A stretch of DNA of 64,000 nucleotides from Pleodorina starrii. Taxonomy: Eukaryota > Chlorophyta > Chlorophyceae > Chlamydomonadales > Volvocaceae. Positions 1 through 10,766 of the stretch are shown here, piece after piece. The notes below the pieces were generated by a model, which saw only the letters and a program-made list of their open reading frames with translations, made no database searches and had not been told where the DNA came from. Positions within the stretch are counted from its first letter, which is position 1. Every line of letters begins with the position of its first letter. The stretch spans positions 2,096,001 to 2,160,000 of the forward strand of contig BRXU01000006.1 of assembly GCA_030267565.1 (NCBI GenBank). Direction: 5' to 3'. Made by a program: the position numbers and the translations under genes.

Positions 1-70
1 GTCGCAAGCTGAAGTCGCCATTGGCATCGAATCACATATATGTATATCGCGCTTGTGTTTGTGTCCGTAG

Positions 71-3000
71 GTGTACAACGACCTGAGCTCCGGCCAGACT
101 GGCAAGCTGGTGCGCCCGACGCTGGGTGGTTCCAAGGAGCTGCCGTACCCTCGCCGCCTGGCCACCAACCGCGGCAACGAGCCCGACGGCCGAGAGAAGC
201 CGCCAGCCAAGGGCGAATCGATCTGGCTGCAGCTCGGTGAGCAGATGTGCAGCAGGGCATCCATGAACAGTGTGCCATGGCAAGTAGCCCCGCCTGCGGG
301 TAGTTGTTGCAATCGTCGGCGGGGCGCCGCCTTAAGCCTCTTACTCCCCAAGTTCCCACAAATTACCCAGGCCGCCCCCCATTCATGAGCCGCAACTCCG
401 CACGTTCCCACTGTCGCCGTAGCGCCCTGTAGCCTGCGTTACAACATACACGTGTAACGGGTACATGAACACTTTTGTTCTTGATCGAATGCGTAGCTGG
501 ATGCCAGTCGTCGCTTCCGTGTGCTTTGACCCAAAGCACGGACGTGTTTTTCCTTGGCCCTTGCCTGCTTGCTCGGTATGTGGATGGATTCGCGCTGCCA
601 CAATCTGTATCGCTCGACTGCCTCAGACGACCGGTTCAGCTTCGACAAGAACGTGGACTTCAACGGAGGCGCTCTTCAGAGCGGTCTGGCGGCTGCGCTG
701 GGCGCCATTGCGGTACGTTACCGTCGGGGGGGGGGCTGGCAAGGATTGCTTCTGTAGCATCCTGGGTTAGTATCCGAGGTGTCCCACGACACTATGCGGT
801 GTGACGCCCTATGTATGTACCTGCTGATGTACGGTATGTGTGTGTGTATGTGCAGGAGCTGGCCGGCCACAGGGACCGGTCGATCATCTCTCTCGTCCCT
901 TCGCTGGTGGTTGGGGCGGCTCGTGAGCTGTTGGGCTCCCTCATTCCTGGCTCGGCGACCAAGCCGCTGGACAACTACGAGGACTTCACGGACGTTCTCA
1001 ACATGTTCAAAAAGGTTCGGAAAGGGCCTTAGCTGGGAAGGGGCGCAGGGGCGCGAAGGGAGAGCGGGAGGGGGGAAAAGCCGGATGGGGTGAAAGGTGG
1101 AAGGCAGGTGCCATGCGGGGCTCGAGAGGGAGGGGCGCTGGATGAGGTGGCGTCCGCGGCCGTAGCCCGGCCGGCAGAACGCCAGTCCCAAGCAAGACTT
1201 GAACGATAGCTGAGAGTTCGTTCTAATGGGGCACTGAAGTGCCTCCTTAGCACATCTGCCGAAGCTGCGCACCCATGCCCATCTACGTTATCACCCCCCA
1301 GCCTACGTACGTTGCTTCGTTGCATGCCGGCCTGATGGCCCGATGGTTCCTTCGTCTCTCCTTCCCTCGTCCGCAGGCCAGCGGCCCGGCTTTCCAGAGC
1401 CTGCTGCCTACCAACCTCTACCCCGCCGCCTCGCCGTCGTCCAGCAGCAGCAACGGCGCCGCCGCCGCTACCACAGCCGCCGCCGCCTTCAAGAAGGCAG
1501 ACGGTACGCACGCACGCACGGCGGGCGCAGAACCCGCAATCCGTCTTAATTGCCTGTCCAATCACAAGCGGGTTGCATCAGCGCGCAATCCAGCGCGCGC
1601 CAGATCGATAATATATAGTCCTCGCGCCGCGCTGTGTTTTCAGCATGGCCGCATTTCCCTTATGGAAAAGGCACGCACGTCTCACACATCGGCGGCCTCG
1701 TGTTCTTTCGTAGTCTGCCGATGTTCGGCTCAGGTCGTGACCCTGAACGGACCGTTTGACCCAACGCTGCGACTGCTTCCTGGCTGGATGTGTGTGTATG
1801 TCCTGATCAGGCGCCTGGGACTTCCAGCTGCCCGAGGGCGTGGCCGCCAAGATCGACGCAAGCACCGCCGACCAGCGGGTGAGTGAGTGAGTGGGCACTG
1901 CTGGTGCTGACACTGCTGGCTGGTGTGTTGTGGTATGACCGCCGGCGGGGCTGATGCTCTGCCGCCCTTGTCGTCATTGTGCCGTATTGTGCTGCCGGTG
2001 CTGCTGCCGCTGCTGCCGCTGCTGCCGGCGTTGCAGGTGGGGCCCGTGTACGACTCGGCGACTGGCGCCCCCGTGGCGCGCAGCTATTACAACTTCGACT
2101 CCAAGCCCAGCACCAGTCGCACCGAGGAGCGCTTGGGGGGCAAGCTGTGGGGCGCCGTGAAGGCCACCACCACCAGCATCAACAGCCTGCTGTTCTTCAA
2201 CGTGAGTGCGGATACATGGCCAAGCAAGGTTTGGGCATTTGGGGCGGGCTGTTAGCAGGCAGCTTCGATGCCGTAGGAAGGCTGCTTAACAGTACGGTAC
2301 TTCGCGGCCTATCTACCTGCGAGCTTGCCTGTCTATCGATTGGATGGATGCAACCAAAGCTGTAGAGTTGACGATGCTTCACGAAGGGCTACGCGCGGAG
2401 CAAGCGAGCGAGGGCCCGGGAAATTTCCTCAGAAGAGGTAACCACGGTGACCTTACGTCTCACGTCCGCCCAACCCCCACGGCCGCGTTGATCGTCGGCT
2501 CGTGCAGCCGCCCCGCGTGCTGGACGGCCGGCCGGACGCCTGGCACACGGACGAGGAGTACGGGCGCCAGGCGGTGGCTGGCTTCAACCCCTGCACCATC
2601 ACCGCGCTCAAGGACCTGCCCGAGAGCTTCGGCAGCGCCATCCGCGCTGAGCACGTCAATGGTAAGCACGGCGCCCGCCCTTACTTGATTATTACATGCT
2701 CTGCTTGTTACAAAGTCCGGCATAGCTGTTGCGCATACACTTGATGTATGTATCTCACCAACCATATGGAACCCCACCATTTACCTGTTCACCGATCGCC
2801 GCACCGACTCGCCGCCGTACTTCTGGCCCTCCTGCGTTCTGCCCCTTCTCTCCCTCCCTCCCTCCCAGCCGACCTGCAGGGCTCCACCCTTGAGCAGTTG
2901 GTGGATGCGGCCAAGAAGGGCGCCAAGCCGCGGCTGTTCATGATCGACCATTGGGACATGTCGGCGTTCTGGGCGGAGGCGGAGGCGGGGCAGACCAAGG

Positions 3001-6000
3001 ACGGCAAGAAAAGCTCGGTGGAGCACATCGGCCGCGCCATCTTCTACTTGCGCCAGTGAGTTGCGTATATGCGTAATGATCGCGATGAGGATCGTCACCC
3101 CGCCCGTTGCAGTCCGACATGGCGCCTGCCGCCGCCACCCGCTGGTGCTCCCAGGCGGCGGCGCCGTCACCAGAAGTCGCTGCAGTGCATGTGTTTGTGC
3201 GCGCAGAGTTGATTACTGGTGCTTCCTTACCGTTACAGTAGGGACGCGTGTAAATGCACTCCCAAGTCCCAACCAACCGAAGGGAAGGCCAGCTAGGCCA
3301 AGTCGCGCCGTCGCATGCTTCCCGGAGCCAGCAGTTCCGCCTGCACAGTTGTATGTAACAGGGCTCCTTGTCGAGATATCGAATGTCGTAGCCTATTTTT
3401 GTGTTGCATTCCTGGTATTGATCCGTTGGCCGTATGCGTGCCTACCTTGAGCCGGAAATCCTTCAGCCCTAGCTCGCTCCCCACGCACGTAAGTGCACCT
3501 TCCCGCCGCCCACGCGCCTCTCCCTCCATTGCATGTCGATGCCGATGTTGGTATTTACGCCCCCATTTATGTAATGCAGTGACGGCAATGGCAACGACAC
3601 AGGCCTGATCCCGGTTGCCATCGAGCTGGCCCACACCATCACCCACAAGGCGAACCCCAGCCTGCCCCGCACCGCCGGTATCGTCTACTCGCGGGCGGCG
3701 CTGTCCAAGGACCCCGCGACAGTGGCCGTGTGGCGGCTTGCCAAGATGATCTTCAAGTCCGTGGACTCGTTCTTCCACCAGGTGGGCACACTGCTACAGC
3801 TACCTTGATTCGGGTGCCTGCTGTGTTGGGTATGTGGTATGCGGTATATGGCCCACTGCGCCTGTATGCTTTAGTTCGACATATGCTACCCCTTAAAGCG
3901 ATACCTCTGAACCTCGCCTGTACACCCTCACGCATGTACGTGGGCCCGGATATTCATTTGCTCCCTGTCGCCTGCCCTTCATGCGCGCCTCCCTGGTCAC
4001 TGCCCTCGCCCGCCCGTCCGCCCCGCCCGCCCCGTCCGCCCCGCCCGCAGCTGATCAGCCACTGGCTCCGCACCCATAGTGTCCTGGAGCCGTTCTATAT
4101 CGCCATGAGGCGCAACATCAGCGTCATGCACCCGGTGAGTTCGTGCGTAGCCGGGCGTTGCGGCTACATGGAATCTGGAAGCTCGAGTGGCGTTGTCAGG
4201 GACCCGGATTACCATCCGGTCCGTCCAGGGGTGTACGGTAATTCGCGGGCATTAGGGTTCGTATCGTTTCACGGCCGTTGGGGTTCGCGGGCGTGGGGGT
4301 TTGAATTGCCTCCCATGGACGCGGTTAGGGTTCGACGACGTTTTTCGAACTGTAATCAAGGGGTGTCGGGGTTGGATTGCATTCTACGGCTGTTATGGCT
4401 GCCATGTTCCAAGGTCCATCCATCCTGCCGCCGCAGTCCAGTGCTGAAGCAGACAGCAGTGCGTGCGGATGCCGGGACCGACCATGACACAAGCTGCTGT
4501 CGAGACGCCGGTCCCATCCTTACCCTTCACCATGTACATAATGCAATGAGCAATCAAGTGCCTCGGGCCTTACTTGCCGCACCATTCATCCCATGCCCCT
4601 GCATGCCACTGCACGTGCGCCTGCTACCCCAGGTGCACAAGCTCATGGCGCCGCACTTCCGCTACACCATGAACATCAACAGCAACGCGCGCTCCAGCCT
4701 CGTCAACGCGGGCGGCATCATCGAGAGGTCCTTCACCCCGGGCCCATACGCGATGCGCCTGTCGTCCGTGATTTACGGCAAGCACTGGAACTTCGCCACC
4801 GAGGCGCTGCCGGAGGATCTCAAGGCCAGGTGTGTGATTCATCCCATCCCACACGGTTTGCCGACGACGCACGTGGATTTGGTCGTACCGGCCCTGTTAA
4901 GCCTGCTGGCTCCTGAGCATCCGCGGGATGCGCCTTTGCTGCTTACGGGCCCCTCCCTGGCCCACTTTGCGTCGCGTGGCCCCGTGACGCTGCGAGCAGG
5001 TCGGCCCTCACGCAACCATCGCGCACGCAAGCAAAGTAATAAAGTGTGCGCTGCTGCACGCTCTCCCGCAGTGTCCAGCAGCGACTTCCTTTGCCGCGTT
5101 GCCTTGCCTTACCCTGTGGTCGTCCCCAGGGGCATGGTTGACCCCACCACCGGCAAGCCCTGGCTGGACTACCCCTACGCCACTGATGGCCTGGACGTGT
5201 GGTCGGGGCTGTCCTCCTACTTCGACAAGTACCTGCGCCTCTACTACAGCAGCGACAAGGACGTGCTGGACGACACCGAGCTGCAGGCCTGGTGGGCGGA
5301 GGTGAAGGTGAGGTCGGGGTGCGTGTGAACACGCGCGCACCTGGGTGCACATTAGTACACCCCATTTGCGCGCACCTGGGTGCACATTAGTACACCCCGG
5401 TAGTACAATCCGTTAGAGCGAGGCGCGTGTTGGTTTGGAGGATGTGGGTGCGAGCGAGGGTTGTGTGCGCAGGGGCGGGTCCCAAGCAGTCGACGGGGTT
5501 CCGTCTATCTTGATCAGGAATGCCGGGCGGCAGCTGTCATTTGGACGGGGTATAATAAAGCGTCGCTTGGAAGTGCCGTGACCGTGTCAGGGTCGATTCA
5601 GTCCTGGATGGAGTTCATCCATCCACCACGCGCGATCTGAGCTTTGGACGCCAAGATGAAACTGCCAATGGTGTATTTGTCATAATCAGCGAGTTGATTC
5701 AATTGTCTCTCAAGCTGGCGTTTATTTCGTTTTTTTCACCGTCGGCATCAAACCACCGGTTCCCCCCCCCTGTCCCCCTGGCTGGCCCAACTGCCTGTGC
5801 ACGCACCCCCCCACGTGCCCACATACGTTCCAGACCGAGGGCCACCCCGACCTGCTGCGCTTTGGTCTGCGCGAGTCGGAGGAGCAGCTGTGGGGCTTCA
5901 AGGGGCCCATCCCCTCCGTGTCGCGGCTGGTGACGGTGCTCACCACCATTGCCTGGCTGGCGTCAGGACACCACGCCGCCGTCAACTTCGGACAGTACGA

Positions 6001-7991
6001 CTTCACCAGTTTCCTCCTGAACGTCTCGTCCCTGGTGCGCAAGCCCATGCCGGCGCCCGGAGACGCCGCCTACAAGGTATGTAGCTAGGGCTGGCTTGGG
6101 GGGCGAGAGGCGGTGCCGTAATGCGGGGTGGGTTGAGCCCTTAGCTACGCGTTCTTCACCTCGTTTTCCTGCGCTAAAGAGGATAGGACCCGACTACCCG
6201 TCGCGGCGTTTCCTCCTTTCGTTTGCGTTCCTGCTCAACCCGGCCCCGCCTTGCAAGCATCCGTGCATTAAAGATTGATGAGCGTGCAGCACATATGCGC
6301 ATGCGTGCACAGATGCGCGGCGAAACCCCACCAGCAGGGGCAGCAGGGGCACCACCAGCAGAGCCCAGGCACGGCGGCACGGGGAGCGCGCTGTCGGTCA
6401 TGTATGGGCTGCTGTGCTGCTTGGTTGGGGACAAACGACCCCACACGTGCATTCCGTCGGAATAACCACAAGCCACCTTGCTTCCTGCCGCCGTTGGCGG
6501 TCTTCCTCACAGTCCACTTGTGATGCTCTTAAGCTGCCGAGCTGCTGTACACCCGCTACACGCAGCCTACGCACCAAGAACGAGTACGCACAACAGCTCT
6601 AGGTATCGTTCCGAGCCCCACGCGACATGCCCCTCGCTCCCCGCCCGCCCTCCCGTGTCCGTGTCCGCTCCCGCCCAGGAGCTCACAGGTGCCAAGTCCC
6701 GTGAGAAGCAGGAGAGCATCATCATGACCTACCTGGCGGACCCGCTCACTGCCGTCCAGGTAGGTACTGTGCATACGCACGCGAGGTGTCCCTTGGGGGC
6801 CCCGGTGTTAGTTCGTTTGGATGTTTCTGTTCGCACCCTGTATGTGCGCCTCGGGAGGCTGCTGCGGCCGCGGTGCATCTTGTCAGCAACAAGGGCACAG
6901 CAACAAGGGTACAGCAATAAGGGCACAGCAGGTCGTGGGGGTGGAACGCGGCGGGCCGCGTCCCCATGGTGCGCGGTGGGGTCATCAGGGGCCATCCGGA
7001 CATCAGCTCCGATTGAATTGACCTGTGTAGATCTGAATAACTAAATCAGCCAGCAGGACAGCCCGGCTCCACTGACTTAAAGGTCAATGCACGGAGTCCG
7101 TCCTCGCAGGCACACCGCACAAGTCGGGTCTCATGCACACACAGCACCCAACATATGCGCAACCGACGGTGTAGTAATGCCGAGCGAATGTGTTTACCTA
7201 ACACCCAATCATACACACGCATATCCGCAGCTGATGGCCACCGTCAAGCTGCTGTCGGCCCACGCGCGCGGCGAGCACACGCTGGACGAGGACAACGAGC
7301 TGCTGGTGGTGAGTATCCGGCTGCTGGGCTATAGCTGGGTGGGGGCTGAAGAGGGCTGAACGAAGGGGCATGCACGCGTGCTGGGCTGCTGGCTGCTGCT
7401 TAGCGGCCTGGGAGCCCGTACCCCTCGACTATGCTAGGGACCATGTTATTACGGGTCTGGGAAGCACTGGGCAACGGCACTGGGGCCCTGAAGTAGCAGC
7501 AGCTACTTAATTATTTGCAAGACGTGCAAAGCCCTTTCGGGTCAGCAGCCGACCGCGCGCTTGATTTGGCATGCGCGCTCACCCGTCTGACACGGACGGG
7601 TCGTGGTGGGACACGGGCGATCTGACTCTGCCCAGAGACCCCGCTGCTGAGCTAAAGCCGAGTCCATGCGTCCTATTTTGACCTCGCCGCCCGTGCCCCG
7701 TGCAGCCCGTAAGCGCTGTCCTCATCTACCTACGCTACCTGGTCCCCGCCGCCCCCTCGCTCCCCGCAGGACCCCGCCGCCCGCGAGGCCAACGAGGACT
7801 TCATCGCCTCCATGAAGCGCCTGGAGCAAACCTTCGAGATGCGCAACGCAGATGCCGCCAACTGGGCGCGCTTCGGTCTGGCGAGCCTGGCGAACCGCGA
7901 CAAGGCGGGCCCGATGCCGTACACGCTGCTGATGCCGGGCTCGGGCGCGGGCGTCACCATGCGGGGCGTGCCGTACTCCGTCTCCATCTAA
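71..7991 (+). CDS. Plant-type lipoxygenase, copy 1 (5' end outside window)
   Basis: Non-haem iron lipoxygenase: dioxygenates polyunsaturated fatty acids to hydroperoxides, the entry step of oxylipin synthesis. Exons in the window (equal to exons 5-20 of the complete copies): 71-236, 627-712, 856-1014, 1377-1503, 1811-1878, 2037-2201, 2508-2661, 2869-3055, 3580-3781, 4051-4134, 4633-4829, 5130-5307, 5834-6076, 6679-6759, 7231-7308, 7770-7991. They join in frame to 798 residues plus TAA, with no frameshift or internal stop. The iron ligands are visible: HWLRTH (two His, exon 14), [10 protein letters not shown] (His and Asn, exon 17) and the terminal Ile of GVPYSVSI. Counting without gaps from HWLRTH puts Ala at the soybean LOX-1 Ala542 position (S-stereospecific type) and Ser-Phe at the 556/557 positions (13-LOX type). 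The PLAT domain and targeting peptide lie before the window. Nearly the same gene as the inverted copy at 57439-63747, but with longer introns 12, 14 and 16-19. Confidence 0.93.
5333..5398. repeat. 31-bp direct repeat with imperfect palindrome, LOX copy 1 intron 16
   Basis: Two identical 31-bp units (5333-5363 and 5368-5398) separated by ATTT. Each contains GGGTGCACATTAGTACACCC, an imperfect inverted repeat. They lie in the extra ~360 bp that intron 16 of copy 1 has over copies 2 and 4. Confidence 0.9.
6884..6930. repeat. 15-bp tandem repeat in LOX copy 1 intron 18
   Basis: Three degenerate units of the CAGCAACAAGGGCAC type. Absent from the shorter intron 18 of copy 4. Confidence 0.75.
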
Positions 7992-8292
7992 ACCTGTCGC
8001 GTAATGAGTAGATATGTGGCTTTCACGGTAGATCCAGCCGTCGAGGTGCGGACTCGTGGCTGCCTTACTTTCTTTGTTGTTTGAATATATGGTCCCTGGT
8101 GACACATGGCATGTGCGGTCGCTGAGCACGGACCCCACGTGGTCTACACAAAAAAACTGTTGCCCTTAGCTTCAGTGAGAATAGTTAATGGCGTGTCCTT
8201 CCTATTGCATACATGTTGTCTGGCCGCCGGCTGCGTCGTGCTGACATGTCACGCGCGCTGCTTATCGTACTTTGCCAAGCAAGGTAACGGAA

Positions 8293-8304
8293 GACCCGTG
8301 GGTC
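8293..8304. repeat. Iterated near-palindrome, LOX copy 1 3' flank
   Basis: GACCCGTGGGTC. The matching site in arm 2 (57098-57109) has one changed end base. Confidence 0.8.
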
Positions 8305-8793
8305 CTGGTGGGTCGGCATAATTATGATTTAGACGGCTCGGGGAGGACGCGCCTCAAGCTTGAGCTTAAAGTTTACTATGTGGCCGTGTATTCAGGCTGT
8401 GAAAGTTGTCGGATGGTTACCTGGCATGAACCTGCTGCCTGATGCTCATCACATCTATCGCAGGCTACGACGGAGAGCTGTATTTTGTGGTCAGTATGGA
8501 CAGTCGACTGCTGATGACTGAAACCTACTGCACAGCATAGCTGCGCTGTTTGTAGGCGCCTGCAGGGTAGTCATGCGTACAGTCTATTAAAACTGACTTT
8601 GAGGATTGTATTTGGTTCTTTATTGCGGTCTTGCATCCCGCCGACAGTACCTGCCTCCTCGTTTCGGAGCTAAGCTGCGTTTATTACTTTTGAGGATAAT
8701 CTGTTTCTCCCCTGAAATTACGTGGAGAGGTATTTGCTCGAAGCCAGGGCCGCATTCGATCCACATGTCATCCTGCCTGGGAACGCACACCCA

Positions 8794-8798
8794 TGTAA
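8794..8798 (+). terminator. Possible polyadenylation signal (TGTAA), LOX copy 1
   Basis: TGTAA about 800 nt after the stop, within the normal length range of volvocalean 3' UTRs. It lies just outside the duplicated arm, so copy 4 would need its own signal. Confidence 0.3.
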
Positions 8799-8917
8799 GC
8801 CGCAGCATTAACGTCCGGACTGGTGTCAACCTAGGCATGTACAGGTTCTCGTGAGAGGTCCAGCCAGCTCGTTGATCACGTGCACCGAAGGTGCTGCATT
8901 AGCTGTACATGGAGTAA

Positions 8918-8931
8918 CCCTAAAACCCTAA
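8918..8931. repeat. Short telomere-like motif
   Basis: CCCTAAAACCCTAA, the complement of TTAGGG-TTTTAGGG. This fits the TTTTAGGG telomere unit known from Chlamydomonas. About 170 bp outside the inner edge of arm 1. Confidence 0.6.
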
Positions 8932-10630
8932 GATCCTAGATCAGGGACGATCGTCTTGATTATATAGCGTGGGATAGAGGTCCTCCGCAACTCTCGAGAT
9001 GGAACCTGCAATCCGCAATTCCAAGCCGTACCGCCGGCTGCGGCACACTGACTGTCGTCCGTCTTCCATTTAACACACGCTTTCCACAACTCAACGGCGC
9101 AACCAAATTCCGGGATCGCCGCAGGCCCTTCTTGTGTGATGCGGGTGATTTCCTAACTGCTTGCTCGGCCACTACTTCAACGCTCGGCCGTAACCGGTGC
9201 AGCCCACTTTCATAGAAGGTAAAAAGAATGTACACGACAACATCTTATAAACAAGGCCGGGCTGTGTTTCTTTCTATTTAGGTAGGGAGGATTAGGGTCG
9301 GACGCATTGGCCAGCTCGTCCGCTAGCTCGTCCGCTGTTTGTCATAACTGAACAGGGTGCGAGCTGCGGCCTCGAAGGTCGATGATCACTGTGCTGAAAT
9401 CACGAATACAGCACATGGACTCATGGAGCCATCGAAAATGGGGAAATGCAGCATCTCGGACCAGCTCGGACGAATCGAACGGATTCCGGTGACGAATCGA
9501 TCAGCCCGTAATGCCGAAAGGTTCACCACACATGAGCGTAGTTGAATATTGCCGAATATTATGCTTGTATCCATTGCAATTACTGTAAGCAATAGCTTGC
9601 ATTTGCAAGTACAGTCTCCAGAACCCTCCGGAACGCTTCACAAGCAGGATGAGGCTTGTTTCAGATTTTAATTTATTAAGTTTATCAATAACAGAGGAGC
9701 AGGATAACAGCTACATAGTGCAATCGCACGACTCTGTGGGTCTTATGTTCAGGAGAACATTTAGACCAGGCCACAAATCAAATCACTAACCAAATGTCTC
9801 AGGTCCACAATTTTCGTTCATATACCAAAAGCCTCAGCAGTTTCGGGCGCGTCCGGCCGGGCTGGGTTGGCCTGCTGCTTGGGCTGTGCGCCTGTGCCGC
9901 CGCCGCCCTCGCCGCCCTGCAGTTCAGGCCCATGTGCAACACACCTAATCCTGGCCTCCAGATTCAGTACAATCTAGTGCGGTTCAGGGCTTCTTGCGCG
10001 GCTCACGGCCCAGCCGATGACGCCGCTTCCCGAGTCCAGTTTTCTATAGTATTCATGCGCCGTCACATAGTGTCATAAATAGCTTGAGTCATACAGAATG
10101 TTCCTGTCTCTTTTGTTGTTGCATAGTTGCATAGCGCTCTTGTTTTTCAACACTGTCGTCCTTTACGAGATGGGTTTGGTGCTCGCTTTACGTATGCTTT
10201 TGTTATATTATGGTGAACACTGGTATTCGTGGCTTTAAGCTGAGAATATAACAGCTGTAAAGCTTACAGTTTGGAAGCTCACACTTTCATTCTTTTGCTG
10301 CCCGTGCCCGGTAGGAAGTCATCTACCTACCTTCGGTTCGCTATAATAGCGACGGTATTTCCACTTACTTATTTATGTGTCCATTCATCGTATTCGTGCC
10401 CGTGCATTGCTAGTCGATGTTGCTACAGATAAGAAACACTTTGACAGACTGCATGCACAAGTGCAAGCAGCGGAATGTAGCACATTTTCCTACCCGTTGC
10501 GCGTCCCACCTAATTATGGCGGGCGGGCGTCCTTGCGAACCTGTGCGTTTCGAATGCGTGATCGTCTGATCGAACCTGGCCGATGTATGTTGCGCTGACG
10601 GTTGGAGGTTTCGGAGGCATTTCCGCATTG

Positions 10631-10637
10631 TATATAG
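10631..10637 (+). promoter_or_regulatory. TATA-like box upstream of LOX copy 2
   Basis: TATATAG about 135 bp before the start codon at 10767. Position is plausible for a core promoter, but in this AT-richer stretch a chance match is possible. Confidence 0.3.
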
Positions 10638-10766
10638 TCATCGGAATTTCGCCAGATCAATCGTAGTTTAAAGTGCGCATACGGCTTCTGCCTTCTGTAT
10701 AACAGGAGGTGCGGAGGGTCAGCTGAAGAGCGGCTGAAGTTGTCTTTCGGGACATCGACAGCAACC

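Larger units (their letters stand above)
1..8748 (+). repeat. Inverted duplication, arm 1 (LOX copy 1 and 3' flank)
   Basis: Exons, many introns and the 3' flank match the reverse complement of 56591 to about 63812. The match ends abruptly after TATTTGCTCGAAGCCAGG at 8731-8748; beyond this the two flanks are unrelated by eye. The left end lies before the window, since similarity continues to base 1. Confidence 0.85.
7992..10766. other. Intergenic region between LOX copy 1 and copy 2
   Basis: The first ~760 bp is the copy 1 3' flank shared with copy 4. It is followed by a TGTAA motif, a telomere-like motif (8918-8931), a short direct repeat (AGCTCGTCCGCT twice near 9310-9335) and a clearly more AT-rich stretch at about 9500-10650. 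No convincing gene: the small open frames have no recognisable motif or splice partner. The promoter and 5' UTR of copy 2 should lie in the last few hundred bases. Confidence 0.7.

Noticed and set aside
71..7991. LOX copy 1 as a 5'-truncated pseudogene
   Set aside because: The missing exons are cut off by the window edge. All 16 visible exons are in frame with intact splice sites and ligands; the same holds for copy 4.
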